A stretch of DNA of 64,000 nt. Source: Actinomycetota bacterium (lineage in GTDB: Bacteria > Actinomycetota > Actinomycetes > Actinomycetales > Microbacteriaceae). The notes under the pieces are model-generated. The model made no database searches, had not been told where the DNA came from, and worked only from the letters and a program-made list of their open reading frames with translations. The stretch spans positions 83,631-147,630 of the forward strand of contig WLDG01000001.1 of assembly GCA_009704945.1 (NCBI GenBank), written 5' to 3'. Within the stretch, counting starts at the first letter, position 1. Each line of letters starts with the position of its first letter. This document shows, one piece after another, positions 33,105 through 44,621 of this stretch. A program made the translations under genes and the position numbers.

Positions 33105-34008
33105 GCCGTGCTCCCTTAAAGCCTCGAACCCACTCTTTGGCTGACATTCTCTTGCCGCCTGCAGGTTGAACTTCAAGAAGTTCCAGTCTCGTTCCGCCGC
33201 CGCAGGCGACGATAACTTTTGAACTTTCGAGGAGTAGCTGACCGGGGATCGCCCCATGATTACCAAGAGCATCCCAGTCGACATCACCGAGTGCCTTTGC
33301 GGCGAGAATCCTCAAATCCAGATGCTCTGCTTTGCACCAGCTCATTGGTTCGGGGTTGAAAGCATAGACTCTGCGCTGCAACTCGGCAGCCGACAGATTG
33401 AAGTCGATCCTTACATCCGCCCTATTGATTCTCGGAGCATGTGTAGCTTCGCCACGTTGCGGCGTGAGTTGATACTTAGCACCCAAGTTTTCTAATAACA
33501 GATCTCCTCCTAGTGCTGCCAGAGACACCAACAACTCTCCAGCTGGTGCATCAACAGGCAGTTTTATCTCTTTAGAGCTCACAATCGGACCAGTGTCAAG
33601 ACCATCATCTAACTCAAAAACTGTTACACCCTGACCCTCTTGGTATATGAGTGAGTGCTGAAGCGGACTAGCACCACGCCATTTAGGCAAAATGCTGAAG
33701 TGTAGGTTCCACCATGGGAGAATGTCTAGTGCAGGTCTTGGAATAATCGCACCAAATGCAACCACGACGGCTAATTCTGCATCACAAACTCTAATTTGTT
33801 CAATTTGTTCACTGGTCAATTTGTTTGTCTTCAGAACTGGCAAGCCATGCTTCTGAGCAAATTGTGCGACGTCAGATGCAACGAGCTCACGTTTTCTTCC
33901 CGTAGGAGCGTCTGGCCTGGTTATAACAAGAGATATTTCGTGAGATTTGATCAGTTTCTCTAGGACAATCCGTCCTGCTTTTGGAGTCCCTGCAAAAATT
34001 AGCTTCAT
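33097..34008 (-). CDS. fmt: Methionyl-tRNA formyltransferase
   Basis: LIFAGTPKAGRIVLEKL, NLHFSILPKWRGASPLQHSL. Confidence 0.96.
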   Translation of the reverse strand: MKLIFAGTPKAGRIVLEKLIKSHEISLVITRPDAPTGRKRELVASDVAQFAQKHGLPVLKTNKLTSEQIEQIRVCDAELAVVVAFGAIIPRPALDILPWWNLHFSILPKWRGASPLQHSLIYQEGQGVTVFELDDGLDTGPIVSSKEIKLPVDAPAGELLVSLAALGGDLLLENLGAKYQLTPQRGEATHAPRINRADVRIDFNLSAAELQRRVYAFNPEPMSWCKAEHLDLRILAAKALGDVDWDALGNHGAIPGQLLLESSKVIVACGGGTRLELLEVQPAGGKRMSAKEWVRGFKGARLD

Positions 34009-35798
34009 AGAATCTCCTCTAGGTTGTCCATTGATACGGAAAAACCTCGCACAGTCCTAGCGCCGCGCGTGACAGATTTCGCAGCCGTGGCTATTGCACG
34101 AAGTTCGGCAGCGACTGCAGGGCCGTTTGAATAATCGAATACAAAGACAGCTAACTTTCCGTCACTCCGAATCAGCCTGCCTTTATGTGCAGTGATGGCG
34201 CGCTCAGCTGCGTCTAGCTGGACGGGAGTGCCAGCGATGGAAACCGACCGAACTGCGGGAGGTAATGACAATTCCTTTGCATCCCTGAAGGCTACCGTTG
34301 CAATCTCGACATGCTGCCACAAAGAGAAGGGCTTTCCTAGGCGATCTCCTAATCCAGCCAGGACTGCACGCCCCTCAGGATTCATGAGCTCAATTGCCTC
34401 AGCCCAATCACGTAGAGCATTTTGTTCTGCGTGAATGTGTTGAGCGGACAACCAAACATCAGTGTCTAGTATCAGCAACCCTGAATATCCTGCATCTAGT
34501 CTCGGCGCCGAGCCGGGGGTTGCGACCACAATTTGGTTGGTTTTGTTACTTAGTTCTGGCTTCTTCTCTTGCGTTGCCTCATGGATCACGGCAGAGGCAA
34601 ACATCTTCCCGATTTCAGCTGTGGTTCGAGTAGATCCAGATCGACCACGCCTAAAAGTGGTTGCTCGGCAGGTACTGCAATGAAGAATCGGCTTTGAACA
34701 AAGACGGCAGATAAATTTGTCCTTGGAGCTCTCCCAGATAAATCCTCCGCAGGCGCACCTAAGCCGTTCGCCACAATTACCGCAAAAAGCCGCCGCTGAA
34801 GATCCCTTTCTTGGCGTCAATACCAGAAGGGTTCCGTGTTTGAGCGCTTCCTTTGTCAATCGAAAGCTAGCATCGTCAATCCTGACGCCAGGATTTGTAA
34901 ACGAAATCCTCGGAATCTGTGCCGTAGTCTCTAGCTCAGTGAAATAACCAATCTCAACGAGTCGCTGTACTTCAACTGAACGATATGGCGCTGCGAAAAG
35001 AAGACTGGTTCGAGTGCCTGCCCTCAGAAGTGCCAAGTCTCGTAGATGGGTCTTTGGTGAAGCGACCTCTCTATAGCTGTCATCTGCGTCGTCTACAACA
35101 GCTATTAGGCCAAGATTCGCAACTGGTGCGTAAATAGCACTGCGCGTTCCAATGATTATTCGAATCTGATCGAGGGAGTGATGGTAATTCAAGTATCTTG
35201 TTGATTTTTTGCTTATGTCCCAGACGGTCACAGGAACATTGAGGTAGTCAGCGATCCGCATAAGGACTTGCACATCAGCTGCTTCTGGTGCAATCAAGAT
35301 TGACGAGAACCCTTGATTATGGAGATCTCTTGCTCGCTCAACGAATCCCCTTGCCCAGGATGGAACAAAAAAATCATCAATTCTCTCTTGGCCCGTTGTC
35401 AGCCAAGCCTGCCTTGTGACCTCTATTATGCGAGCTTGATTGACAGTCTCTCGTGCTTGTATAGCAATTCGTGGCATATGTGCCGGTACTGCCAATTGAA
35501 GGATTTCACCAGTGGCTACAACTTGGCGCTTCGCCACCTCGCAACAGAACTCGTATAACTCCTCTGTTAGGACTGGAAAATCACCCATAACATCTTCAAT
35601 TGGTGTCTTGGCAAAATTACTAGAGTCCATGAGTTTAACAACGAAGCCGGTATAGGCGGACTTGCTGCGACCAAAGCCAAACTTGACCCTGGTCCCCCAT
35701 TTGACTCTGGACGATAGATGTTCAGGTACGAGAAAGTCAAATTCTCTATCCAGTTGTAGCAGTGGAGACTCAACCGCCACACGAACGGCAGTCAACAT
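34005..35798 (-). CDS. priA: PriA-like primosomal protein N', helicase motifs degenerate
   Basis: PriA DNA-binding N-domain, zinc region CGNCGERLRCACGG...CRLCSKPILHCSTC; no Walker A, DDAD instead of DEEH. Confidence 0.9.
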   Translation of the reverse strand: MLTAVRVAVESPLLQLDREFDFLVPEHLSSRVKWGTRVKFGFGRSKSAYTGFVVKLMDSSNFAKTPIEDVMGDFPVLTEELYEFCCEVAKRQVVATGEILQLAVPAHMPRIAIQARETVNQARIIEVTRQAWLTTGQERIDDFFVPSWARGFVERARDLHNQGFSSILIAPEAADVQVLMRIADYLNVPVTVWDISKKSTRYLNYHHSLDQIRIIIGTRSAIYAPVANLGLIAVVDDADDSYREVASPKTHLRDLALLRAGTRTSLLFAAPYRSVEVQRLVEIGYFTELETTAQIPRISFTNPGVRIDDASFRLTKEALKHGTLLVLTPRKGSSAAAFCGNCGERLRCACGGFIWESSKDKFICRLCSKPILHCSTCRATTFRRGRSGSTRTTAEIGKMFASAVIHEATQEKKPELSNKTNQIVVATPGSAPRLDAGYSGLLILDTDVWLSAQHIHAEQNALRDWAEAIELMNPEGRAVLAGLGDRLGKPFSLWQHVEIATVAFRDAKELSLPPAVRSVSIAGTPVQLDAAERAITAHKGRLIRSDGKLAVFVFDYSNGPAVAAELRAIATAAKSVTRGARTVRGFSVSMDNLEEIL

Positions 35799-35800
35799 AG

Positions 35801-36988
35801 CTAGCGACCAATCGCCTGAAGAAGTGCGTCTACCCGATTAGTACGCTCCCAGGTAAATTCCGGCAGCTCTCTTCCAAAGTGACCATAAGTGGATGTCTTG
35901 CTGTAAATAGGCCGACGAAGGTCTAAGTCTTCAATAATTGCAGCAGGTCTAAGATCAAAAGTATTCTCAATGGCTCTTTGAATCTCGTTGATCTCCGCTT
36001 TTTCGGTTCCAAACGTTTCAACGAACACAGCAATTGGTTTCGCCATTCCAATCGCATAGGCAACCTGAATCTCTGCACGGTCTGCTAATCCAGCTGCAAC
36101 AACATTTTTCGCCACCCATCGCATGGCGTAAGCGCCAGAACGGTCAACCTTTGAAGGGTCCTTGCCAGAAAACGCACCCCCACCATGTCTCGACATTCCG
36201 CCGTAAGTATCGACAATGATTTTTCGTCCTGTTAGCCCAGCATCTCCTTGCGGACCCCCAATTACAAATCTTCCCGAAGGGTTAATAATGAAGTTCGTAT
36301 CCGAATGCTCAATGTTGCTGCTTAGTAGAACAGGCCTTATGACTTTTTCAAGCACTAAGGATGCGAGTTCTTCCTGAGATAGGTCAGGGTGGTGCTGAGT
36401 CGAGAGAACCACAGTGTTTACAGCTACAGGTTGGCTTCCCTCGTAATCAATCGAAACCTGAGTTTTGCCATCAGGTCGCAATAACCCGTTACCAAGTTCC
36501 TTGCGAACTTCACTGAGCTGCTCGGCGAATTGGTGTGCAAGCAGGATTGGAAGTGGCATCAAGGCAGTTGACTCGTTTGTTGCGTAACCAAACATCATTC
36601 CCTGATCTCCGGCTCCGAGGGAGTTCTCACGGTCGGAGTCTCCCCTTCTAGCCTCTAAAGCGCGATTGACGCCGTCCGCTATGTCAGGTGATTGTGCACC
36701 AATAGATACTGAGACGCCGCAAGAATTCCCATCAAAACCTATTTCTGAACTGTTGTAGCCAATTTCAACAATTCGATCTCTAACCAATTGGGGAATCTCA
36801 ACGTAACCAGAAGTTGTTACCTCACCGGCGATGTGAACCAAGCCAGTAGTTACAAGTGCCTCGACGGCAACTCGAGCTTCACTATCCTGCTCAAGAATTG
36901 CATCGAGAATGGTGTCAGAAAGTTGGTCGCAGACCTTGTCTGGATGGCCTTCTGTCACAGACTCAGAAGTAAATGTGCGTAGCGTCAT
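35801..36988 (-). CDS. metK: S-adenosylmethionine synthetase
   Basis: [37 protein letters not shown]. Confidence 0.98.
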   Translation of the reverse strand: MTLRTFTSESVTEGHPDKVCDQLSDTILDAILEQDSEARVAVEALVTTGLVHIAGEVTTSGYVEIPQLVRDRIVEIGYNSSEIGFDGNSCGVSVSIGAQSPDIADGVNRALEARRGDSDRENSLGAGDQGMMFGYATNESTALMPLPILLAHQFAEQLSEVRKELGNGLLRPDGKTQVSIDYEGSQPVAVNTVVLSTQHHPDLSQEELASLVLEKVIRPVLLSSNIEHSDTNFIINPSGRFVIGGPQGDAGLTGRKIIVDTYGGMSRHGGGAFSGKDPSKVDRSGAYAMRWVAKNVVAAGLADRAEIQVAYAIGMAKPIAVFVETFGTEKAEINEIQRAIENTFDLRPAAIIEDLDLRRPIYSKTSTYGHFGRELPEFTWERTNRVDALLQAIGR

Positions 36989-36994
36989 GCCACT

Positions 36995-37000
36995 AGCCTA
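36995..37000 (-). promoter_or_regulatory. Candidate leaderless promoter -10 of metK
   Basis: TAGGCT-AGTGGC-ATG, no SD. Confidence 0.55.
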
Positions 37001-37005
37001 TCCAC

Positions 37006-38142
37006 CTACTGACGGAAGTGGTCGATAATCCTTTGCGTTATCAGCTCCGCGATGGCCCGCTTGCTGCCAGCCGCAGATTGGGAACCTTGTGAATCTACGA
37101 GGATTACATCGGTCACTTCGGAGCCTAGTGCTTTAGTTGAATTTCCAACAACCAACTGAACACCCTTATCGATGAGCTTGGTTTTTGCGATTTGTTCCAA
37201 GCTCTCGATGTTGGCAGCCAACGCAAACGCGATTGTGAAGACCCCAGGATGAGTGGATGAGTACTGAGCTATCAGGTCTTTAGTGGGAATCAATTTGAGT
37301 TCAATGCCTTCAGATCGGGACAGCTTTCCTGCAAATGGATCTTCAACGCGATAGTCGCTAACCGCGGCTGCCATTACAACTGCGTCTACCTCACGATTCA
37401 TAGCCTGTTCCAACTCGTCAACGCTCGATACATGGATTACTTCCATTCCATTCGGTGTTGCGTCAAGATTGGCCGCAATCAAAAGCACTTGAGCCCCAGC
37501 GTCCCTCAGTGTCTTCGCAATCTCAATTCCCATGCGGCCGGATGAGTGATTACCTATGAATCTGACAGCATCTATCGGCTCTCTCGTTCCACCAGCCGTA
37601 ACCATGACTGTTTTTCCATTGAGTTCGCCCATTAAGGCATAGCGAACAATGTCTTGTACTTCGGGCATTCTTCCTGCTCCAGAATCAGCACCAGTGAGTC
37701 TTCCAACCGCGGGAGACATCACTCGAATCCCTCTGTCTTGTAATACTCGAACATTGCTCTGAGTTGCTGAGTTCTCCCACATTTCAGTATGCATGGCAGG
37801 ACAGACAACAACAGGGGCACGGCTGGCAAGGATTGCATTAGTGAGCAGATCATCGGCTAAACCAGTTGCAAGACGACTTAGGAACGAAGCTGTAGCAGGT
37901 GCAATCACAATCAAGTCTGCCTGCTGGCCAATTTCAACGTGTCTGACCTGTGCAACATCGCTATACATGTCGATGTCGATGTTCTTACCCGAAATTGCTT
38001 CTAACGTTGTCTTTCCAACAAAACGTAAAGCGTTTTCAGTAGGCAAAACTTCTACAGCATGTCCGAGGTCCTGAAAAGCTCTAATAAGTCCAGTTGCCTT
38101 ATAGGCAGCAATGCCGCCAGTAATGCCGAGCAAAATACGCAA
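37006..38142 (-). CDS. coaBC: Bifunctional phosphopantothenoylcysteine decarboxylase/phosphopantothenate-cysteine ligase
   Basis: ILLGITGGIAAYKATGLIRAFQ, VTAGGTREPIDAVRFIGNHSSGRMG; TTG start. Confidence 0.97.
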   Translation of the reverse strand: MRILLGITGGIAAYKATGLIRAFQDLGHAVEVLPTENALRFVGKTTLEAISGKNIDIDMYSDVAQVRHVEIGQQADLIVIAPATASFLSRLATGLADDLLTNAILASRAPVVVCPAMHTEMWENSATQSNVRVLQDRGIRVMSPAVGRLTGADSGAGRMPEVQDIVRYALMGELNGKTVMVTAGGTREPIDAVRFIGNHSSGRMGIEIAKTLRDAGAQVLLIAANLDATPNGMEVIHVSSVDELEQAMNREVDAVVMAAAVSDYRVEDPFAGKLSRSEGIELKLIPTKDLIAQYSSTHPGVFTIAFALAANIESLEQIAKTKLIDKGVQLVVGNSTKALGSEVTDVILVDSQGSQSAAGSKRAIAELITQRIIDHFRQ

Positions 38143-38154
38143 GGCTTAGGCTTA

Positions 38155-38397
38155 CTACTTTTTCTCTAGTTTGCCCTGGTGAATCTCATGCAGGGCAATT
38201 GATAGCGGTTTGTCGTCAATAGTTGAGTCGACTAGTGGGCCAACGTAGTTGAAAAGGCTGCCCTCGTGTAGAGCTGAGTAATACTCGTTTATCTGTCGTG
38301 CTCGCTTAGATGCAAATATGACAAGCTCGTAATTTGATTCGACCTTGGCTAGTAGCTCGTCGATTGGCGGTGCAGTGATTCCCTTGTTGTCCATCAA
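38155..38397 (-). CDS. rpoZ: DNA-directed RNA polymerase subunit omega
   Basis: 80 aa, [37 protein letters not shown]; gmk-rpoZ-coaBC synteny. Confidence 0.95.
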   Translation of the reverse strand: MMDNKGITAPPIDELLAKVESNYELVIFASKRARQINEYYSALHEGSLFNYVGPLVDSTIDDKPLSIALHEIHQGKLEKK

Positions 38398-38403
38398 AAC
38401 TTC

Positions 38404-38952
38404 CTAATGTCTTCTTACCAAGCTAACAATTTCTTTCGCAGTCTCTGACAAAGAATCGTTCACTATCTGATAATCGAATTCGCTTGCCGCGGCCAATTCA
38501 GTCCGGGCAGTCTCTAGTCTAGTTTGAATTTGCGATTCTGTCTCCGTCCCTCTTCCCCGCAAACGAGCTTCTAATTCCTCTAAAGATGGGGGCAAAAGGA
38601 AGACGGATACTGCATTTTTAATTCTCCCTCGAATCTGCCTCGCCCCTTGCAGGTCGATCTCCAGAACGAGGTGCCTTCCCAAACGTTCGGCCTTCTCAAG
38701 CTCAGAAATCGGTGTGCCGTAGTAGTGATCCTGATGAACTTGAGCCCATTCCAAAAGCCTTCCGCTCTTTACTAAGCCTTCGAATTCGTCTTTTGAAATG
38801 AAGTAATAGTGGACACCCTCGGATTCCCCAGGTCTGGGGTCGCGAGTAGTTGCCGAGACGGAAAGCATGAAATCTATGTTTCGATCAAGAATCTCTTTGA
38901 CAACGGAACCCTTGCCCACTCCCGCAGGTCCAACTAAGACTAAAAGGGTCAT
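38404..38952 (-). CDS. gmk: Guanylate kinase
   Basis: LVLVGPAGVGKGSVVKEIL, SVSATTRDPRPGESEGVHYYF; start ATG at 38952 overlapping pyrF stop, shorter than listed ORF. Confidence 0.95.
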   Translation of the reverse strand: MTLLVLVGPAGVGKGSVVKEILDRNIDFMLSVSATTRDPRPGESEGVHYYFISKDEFEGLVKSGRLLEWAQVHQDHYYGTPISELEKAERLGRHLVLEIDLQGARQIRGRIKNAVSVFLLPPSLEELEARLRGRGTETESQIQTRLETARTELAAASEFDYQIVNDSLSETAKEIVSLVRRH

Positions 38953-39755
38953 ATCTGAGATCTCAAGCTGTCGATAACTTTGACGATAGCACTTGGACCG
39001 CCTTCGGTGGCGGCTCTGGAAACAGAGCAAATAACCCTTTTTGCGCTACGTCCGAATATGGAGCCAACGTCAGACAGTTTGGCACCCTGAGCGCCAAAGC
39101 CAGGAGCGAGAATTGGAACTTCCGGAGAAGAATGCAAAACATCCGCTAGTCCAAATTCCTCAAGCGAGACAGTCGCTCCGATGACAACCCCGACATCTCC
39201 CCTAGAGAATTCCTGGGCGAACTGAACAATTCTCGCTGCCGTTGTGAGAGTGCCAGTCTTAGGCTTCTGTAATTCAAACGACTCTGGGTTTGATGTAGCA
39301 GCAAGAAGGAAAAGCGCTCCCTGGACATCTCTAGCAGTCTCAATCGTCTCAACCAGAGAGCTAGGGCCTAAATAAGGAGATACAGTCAGCGCATCCGATC
39401 GCAATGGAGAATCATCGCCGAACCAGGCCTGTGCATACCCCTGCATCGTTGAACCTATGTCACCGCGCTTCGCATCACTTATGACGAGCAAATTTGTCTC
39501 TCTGGCAGCTGATAGAACTTCCTCGAGAGCGAAGATTCCGCTTGAGCCAAACCTTTCGAAGAACGCTACCTGCGGCTTGATTATTCCAACTCTTCCTTCG
39601 CAGGCAGAAATGAGTGCATAACCAAAATCCCTGGCGCCTTCGGCAGTATCTGGAATACCCCAATCTGTGAGAGTGCTCTCCGAAGGATCAATGCCTACGC
39701 AAAGTTGACCGAACTGTTCAGTGGCGCGTTTAAGTTTCTCAGTAAAGCTATCCAT
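38949..39755 (-). CDS. pyrF: Orotidine 5'-phosphate decarboxylase (long/actinobacterial type)
   Basis: [39 protein letters not shown]. Confidence 0.96.
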   Translation of the reverse strand: MDSFTEKLKRATEQFGQLCVGIDPSESTLTDWGIPDTAEGARDFGYALISACEGRVGIIKPQVAFFERFGSSGIFALEEVLSAARETNLLVISDAKRGDIGSTMQGYAQAWFGDDSPLRSDALTVSPYLGPSSLVETIETARDVQGALFLLAATSNPESFELQKPKTGTLTTAARIVQFAQEFSRGDVGVVIGATVSLEEFGLADVLHSSPEVPILAPGFGAQGAKLSDVGSIFGRSAKRVICSVSRAATEGGPSAIVKVIDSLRSQI

Positions 39756-42700
39756 CAGAAGACTTTCTAAACATGGCGTGCTCTTGAAGGGACTTCACCG
39801 AGAAACCAGATTCACGAATGATCTCAAAAGACCCGATTGCAGCGCTTAGTTGAGCGACTGTGGTAAAAATAGGTTTATCAGCAGCCGTAGTTGCCGCTCT
39901 GATTTCATACCCGTCACTCCTGGCGTCGGCGCCTGAAGGTGTGTTGACAACGACATCAACTTCACCGTCGGAAATCATTTCGACAATTGATCTATCTCCT
40001 CTGGCTTGTGAGAATTTCGCCACAGTCTCACTTGCAATACCATGCAGCTTTAGCAACTTTGAAGTGCCGGCCGTGGCTAAAATTCGATATCCCAGCTGAG
40101 AAAGACGTCGGACTGGCAGGACAATCTGTGGTTTGTCGCGATCTGCAACAGATATAAAAACGGTTCCTGACTTTGGCAACGAAGACCCAGCTGCGGCTTG
40201 AGATTTCGCAAAGGCAGCGGGGAAATTCATATCGATACCCATTACCTCTCCTGTTGAACGCATCTCAGGACCTAAGAGACTATCTACATACCTTCCGTCT
40301 TTAGTTGCAAAGCGCTTGAAGGGTAAAACAGCCTCCTTCACGGAGACAGGCGTGCTGGACGGAAGCCTCGAACCATCATGCTCTGGCAAATGACCCTCAG
40401 CCACCAGACGATCGATTGTCCAGCCAGTCATAACCAGAGCTGCTGCTTTTGCCAGAGTGATACCAAGTGCCTTTGATACAAATGGCACTGTCCTAGATGC
40501 CCGAGGGTTGGCCTCCAAGACGTAAAGCACATCAGACGCAAGGGCAAACTGAACATTCAATAAGCCTTTGACGCCAAGCCCTTCAGCGATCTTCCTAGTT
40601 GCAGTAACGACACGGCTAACTTGATTTTCACTGAGAGTGATCGGTGGCAAGGTGCAGCTTGAGTCTCCGGAATGAATTCCTGCTTCCTCGATGTGCTCCA
40701 TAACTCCGCCGATGTAGAGGCGATTACCATCAAAAATTGCATCCACGTCGATTTCAATCGCATCGTCAAGAAAACGATCAACTAAAAGTGGGTGAGTTTC
40801 ATCAACGAGGGCATGCTCTGCAATGCGATCGAAGTAACCGTGCAACGCCTGTTCGTCATAAACGATTTCCATTCCGCGTCCGCCGAGTACATAGCTGGGT
40901 CTAACTAGAATGGGGTACCCAATTCTCTTAGCAATCTCAACGGCTTGACTCTCAGTCGTGGCAGTTCCATTAGCAGGCGCCCTTAGCCCGGCCGAGTCCA
41001 AGATGGATTGGAACTGACCGCGTTCTTCGGCAAGGTCAATTGAATCAGGACTGGTTCCTAGAATAGGGATGCCGGCTGCTTCAATACTCCTTGCCAAACC
41101 TAATGCTGTTTGACCACCTAATTGAACCAGCACGCCAAGCAATTCGCCCGACTGGCTCTCTGCGTGCAGAACCTCTAGAGCGTCCTCGGTAGTAAGAGGT
41201 TCAAAATACAGACGATCAGAAGTGTCGTAATCCGTTGACACTGTCTCTGGATTGCAATTGATCATGATTGTTTCAAAACCGGCTTCCCGAAGCGCGAACG
41301 CAGCATGAACGCATGAATAATCAAACTCCACGCCCTGACCAATGCGATTGGGGCCGCTACCTAGAATTACAATTTTCTTACGATCAGAGGGAACAACTTC
41401 AGTTTCTTGATCATATGAGCTGTAGTGATAGGGCGTAAGGGCAGGAAACTCCCCCGCGCATGTATCGACAGTTTTGAATACTGGCCTGATCCCAAGTGAT
41501 AGTCGCTGAGACCGCAACTGCTCTTCGCTTATACCTCGAAGGCTCGCGAGCTGCAAGTCGCTGAAGCCGTATTTCTTTGCTTTTCTCAATGCGTAGGCAT
41601 CAACATCAGGCAACTTTGCGAACCAGTCAGCAATTTCATTTATAAGGACAATTTGGTCGATAAACCAAGGATCAATTTTGGTGGCTGCAAACACGTCCTC
41701 TGCGCTTGCTCCGAGTCGGAGAGCCTGCTGGACTTGCACGATTCGCTTGTCGGTGGGGGTCTTCATCAACTCTAGTAATTCATCCTTTGAGAAACTCACA
41801 TCGTCCCAGTGAAAAGAAGATCCTCGTTTCTCTAATGAGCGCAGAGCCTTCTGAAGTGCTTGAGTGAATGTCCTTCCAATTGCCATTGCTTCGCCGACGC
41901 TCTTCATTGTGGTCGTAAGAGTTGGGTCCGCTGCAGGAAATTTCTCGAAAGCAAATCTTGGAACTTTAACAACGATGTAGTCCAGAGTGGGCTCAAAGCT
42001 AGCAGGAGTAACACCAGTGATGTCGTTGGGTATTTCATCCAGCGTGTAGCCGATGGCTAACTTGGCGGCAATCTTAGCTATTGGGAACCCTGTGGCTTTT
42101 GATGCAAGTGCCGAGGATCGACTGACTCTTGGGTTCATTTCAATGACGATTACACGACCGTCCTGCGGATCGACAGCAAATTGAATGTTGCAACCGCCAG
42201 TGTCGACGCCGACATCTCGAATAATCCTTATGCCAATGTCGCGAAGATTTTGGAACTCTCGATCTGTCAGCGTCAAAGCCGGAGCAACAGTGATGCTGTC
42301 TCCTGTGTGAACACCCACGGGGTCAAAGTTCTCAATGGAACAAACGACCACAGTGTTGTCATTCTTGTCACGCATTAATTCAAGTTCATATTCTTTCCAA
42401 CCGAGAATGCTTTCTTCCAACAAGACTTCGTTGGTTGGTGAAGCCTGCAAACCAGCTCCGGCAATACGAACTAGGTCTGCATCGTTATAGGCGAATCCCG
42501 ACCCGAGGCCCCCCATTGTGAATGATGGCCGTACAACAACGGGATATCCAAGCTTCTGGGCAATGACCTTGCACTCATCTAATGTGTGAGCAATTGCACT
42601 TTTTGCAACGTCCGCGCCAGCTTTCAATACCAGTTCCTTGAATTCCTGCCGGTTTTCGCCCGCTCGAATGGCATCAACATTCGCACCAATTAGTTCGACA

Positions 42701-43035
42701 TTGTACTTTTTTAGGATTCCTAATTCATGCAGAGACATAGCTGCATTGAGTGCTGTTTGCCCCCCTAGCGTTGGCAGGATTGCGTCAGGACGTTCTTTTT
42801 GAATTATTGATTCAATTACCTCTGGGGTGATGGGTTCAACATAGGTTGCATCGGCAAAATCAGGATCAGTCATGATCGTCGCTGGGTTCGAATTAATCAG
42901 AATTACCCGAATCCCCTCTTCTTGTAGGACTCGACAAGCTTGTGTTCCCGAGTAATCAAACTCACAAGCTTGACCAATCACAATTGGACCCGACCCAATA
43001 ACTAAAACAGATCTGATGTCGTCTCTCTTAGGCAC
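39748..43035 (-). CDS. carB: Carbamoyl-phosphate synthase large chain
   Basis: 1095 aa; duplicated ATP-grasp domains, [26 protein letters not shown]. Confidence 0.98.
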   Translation of the reverse strand: MPKRDDIRSVLVIGSGPIVIGQACEFDYSGTQACRVLQEEGIRVILINSNPATIMTDPDFADATYVEPITPEVIESIIQKERPDAILPTLGGQTALNAAMSLHELGILKKYNVELIGANVDAIRAGENRQEFKELVLKAGADVAKSAIAHTLDECKVIAQKLGYPVVVRPSFTMGGLGSGFAYNDADLVRIAGAGLQASPTNEVLLEESILGWKEYELELMRDKNDNTVVVCSIENFDPVGVHTGDSITVAPALTLTDREFQNLRDIGIRIIRDVGVDTGGCNIQFAVDPQDGRVIVIEMNPRVSRSSALASKATGFPIAKIAAKLAIGYTLDEIPNDITGVTPASFEPTLDYIVVKVPRFAFEKFPAADPTLTTTMKSVGEAMAIGRTFTQALQKALRSLEKRGSSFHWDDVSFSKDELLELMKTPTDKRIVQVQQALRLGASAEDVFAATKIDPWFIDQIVLINEIADWFAKLPDVDAYALRKAKKYGFSDLQLASLRGISEEQLRSQRLSLGIRPVFKTVDTCAGEFPALTPYHYSSYDQETEVVPSDRKKIVILGSGPNRIGQGVEFDYSCVHAAFALREAGFETIMINCNPETVSTDYDTSDRLYFEPLTTEDALEVLHAESQSGELLGVLVQLGGQTALGLARSIEAAGIPILGTSPDSIDLAEERGQFQSILDSAGLRAPANGTATTESQAVEIAKRIGYPILVRPSYVLGGRGMEIVYDEQALHGYFDRIAEHALVDETHPLLVDRFLDDAIEIDVDAIFDGNRLYIGGVMEHIEEAGIHSGDSSCTLPPITLSENQVSRVVTATRKIAEGLGVKGLLNVQFALASDVLYVLEANPRASRTVPFVSKALGITLAKAAALVMTGWTIDRLVAEGHLPEHDGSRLPSSTPVSVKEAVLPFKRFATKDGRYVDSLLGPEMRSTGEVMGIDMNFPAAFAKSQAAAGSSLPKSGTVFISVADRDKPQIVLPVRRLSQLGYRILATAGTSKLLKLHGIASETVAKFSQARGDRSIVEMISDGEVDVVVNTPSGADARSDGYEIRAATTAADKPIFTTVAQLSAAIGSFEIIRESGFSVKSLQEHAMFRKSSDG

Positions 43036-44146
43036 GATTCTCCTGAATTGCTAGCACGAATTTGTCGAAAAGATAGTGAGAATCATGGGGGCCAGCCGCA
43101 GCTTCTGGATGGTACTGAACCGAAAAAGCGGGTAGGTCTAAGCATTCAAGACCTTCGACAACTCCGTCGTTCAAGCCTCTGTGCGAAACTCTGACCCGGC
43201 CAAATCCACTGGGGGAAATTGCTTCGTCCTCTTCCAATCGAACAGCAAATCCGTGATTGTGTGCTGTAACTTCTACGCGCGCATTAGCGGTATTCATTAC
43301 AGGCTGATTGATACCACGATGCCCGAATCTGAGCTTGTAAGTTTCAAAACCAAGAGCTCTTCCAAGTAGCTGATTACCAAAGCAAATTCCAAAGAAGGGT
43401 ATGCGATCTCTCAGGAGACGCTGCAACACATCCACTTGACGTTCACTCGCTTGAGGATCGCCAGGTCCGTTTGAATAAAAGATGCCGTCTGGATTCTGTT
43501 TGATGATTTCTTCATATGTTGCGTTCGCCGGATAAACAAGCACCTCTAAACCTCTTGAAACTAGATGCTGAAGCGTTGACTTTTTGACACCCAAGTCCAA
43601 GATTGCAACAGATCCAACTCTCTTTCCTTCTGCAGGAAGCTTGTAGAACTCGGTCGTTGAAACGACATCTGAAAGGAATTGACCTGTCATTTTCGGCGCC
43701 TCTTTGACCGTGGCAAGCATTTCACCTTGTGATAGATCGACTCCTGAGAAGATTCCAGCTCGCATGGCCCCGGCATCTCGGATTCTTATGGTCACGGCAC
43801 GAGTGTCGATGTCAGCAATACCCACAACCCCGTTGTCGGACAGCTCTGTGTCTAGAGCAGATTCAGTACGCCAATTACTTTGAATTCGACTTGGTTCTTT
43901 TACAACATAGCCCGCCACCCATATTTGTGATGATTCTTCGTCCAATTCGTTCATCCCGGTTATTCCGATGTGTGGTGCGGTCTGCAAAACAATTTGACCA
44001 GCGTATGAGGGGTCTGTGATTGTCTCCTGGTACCCAGTCATGCCAGTAGCAAAAACCAATTCGCCAATAGTCTGCCCCGTTGCTCCAAAACTCTCACCCT
44101 CAAAAATGGAGCCATCCTCAAGAACTAAAAAAGCTCTACTTTTCAT
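43028..44146 (-). CDS. carA: Carbamoyl-phosphate synthase small chain
   Basis: [47 protein letters not shown]; start chosen at MKSRAF (GGAG 6 nt upstream). Confidence 0.96.
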   Translation of the reverse strand: MKSRAFLVLEDGSIFEGESFGATGQTIGELVFATGMTGYQETITDPSYAGQIVLQTAPHIGITGMNELDEESSQIWVAGYVVKEPSRIQSNWRTESALDTELSDNGVVGIADIDTRAVTIRIRDAGAMRAGIFSGVDLSQGEMLATVKEAPKMTGQFLSDVVSTTEFYKLPAEGKRVGSVAILDLGVKKSTLQHLVSRGLEVLVYPANATYEEIIKQNPDGIFYSNGPGDPQASERQVDVLQRLLRDRIPFFGICFGNQLLGRALGFETYKLRFGHRGINQPVMNTANARVEVTAHNHGFAVRLEEDEAISPSGFGRVRVSHRGLNDGVVEGLECLDLPAFSVQYHPEAAAGPHDSHYLFDKFVLAIQENRA

Positions 44147-44621
44147 CATGATCTCCAACCAGTTCTTTCAGTTTCTTGTAGTTTTTTTCAGGTTCCGAAA
44201 TGACCCTTAAACTTGTTATCAATTCAATCCCCCCAAGTTTCCAAAGAATCTGAATAAGCCCAGCCCGCTCAACTCCTCGGTCAATCGTTGCTCCACCACG
44301 AAACACCCTAATAACATCCATAAAAGGAATTGCTATTGAGGTTTCACCCGTTCGAGCAATGACTAGGTGATTGTCGCTGGTCCCAACTTGTGCCCTACCA
44401 CGTCCGCCAAGACCATAGGCCCAGACCCTATCGAGCGGCCTGTCTGAAAACACAGTTGCCACATAGAGGCAACTGAACAAAGGATTTGTGATCGCATCCT
44501 GTTTTGGCCTTGCCAATTGATCTTCCTGAGACTTTCGTCTTTTGCGCACTGAATAGTAAATTCGCACTGCCACCAGAGCAACCAACAAGATTAAAGTTGC
44601 GCCAACAGTTTCCCTAACCAA
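44136..44621 (-). CDS. Conserved membrane protein of the pyr cluster (one TM plus soluble domain, PH-like suspected)
   Basis: 161 aa, N-terminal TM TLILLVALVAVRIYYSVRKRRK; lies between pyrC and carA, the position of Rv1382-type proteins in other actinobacteria. Confidence 0.75.
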   Translation of the reverse strand: MVRETVGATLILLVALVAVRIYYSVRKRRKSQEDQLARPKQDAITNPLFSCLYVATVFSDRPLDRVWAYGLGGRGRAQVGTSDNHLVIARTGETSIAIPFMDVIRVFRGGATIDRGVERAGLIQILWKLGGIELITSLRVISEPEKNYKKLKELVGDHDEK

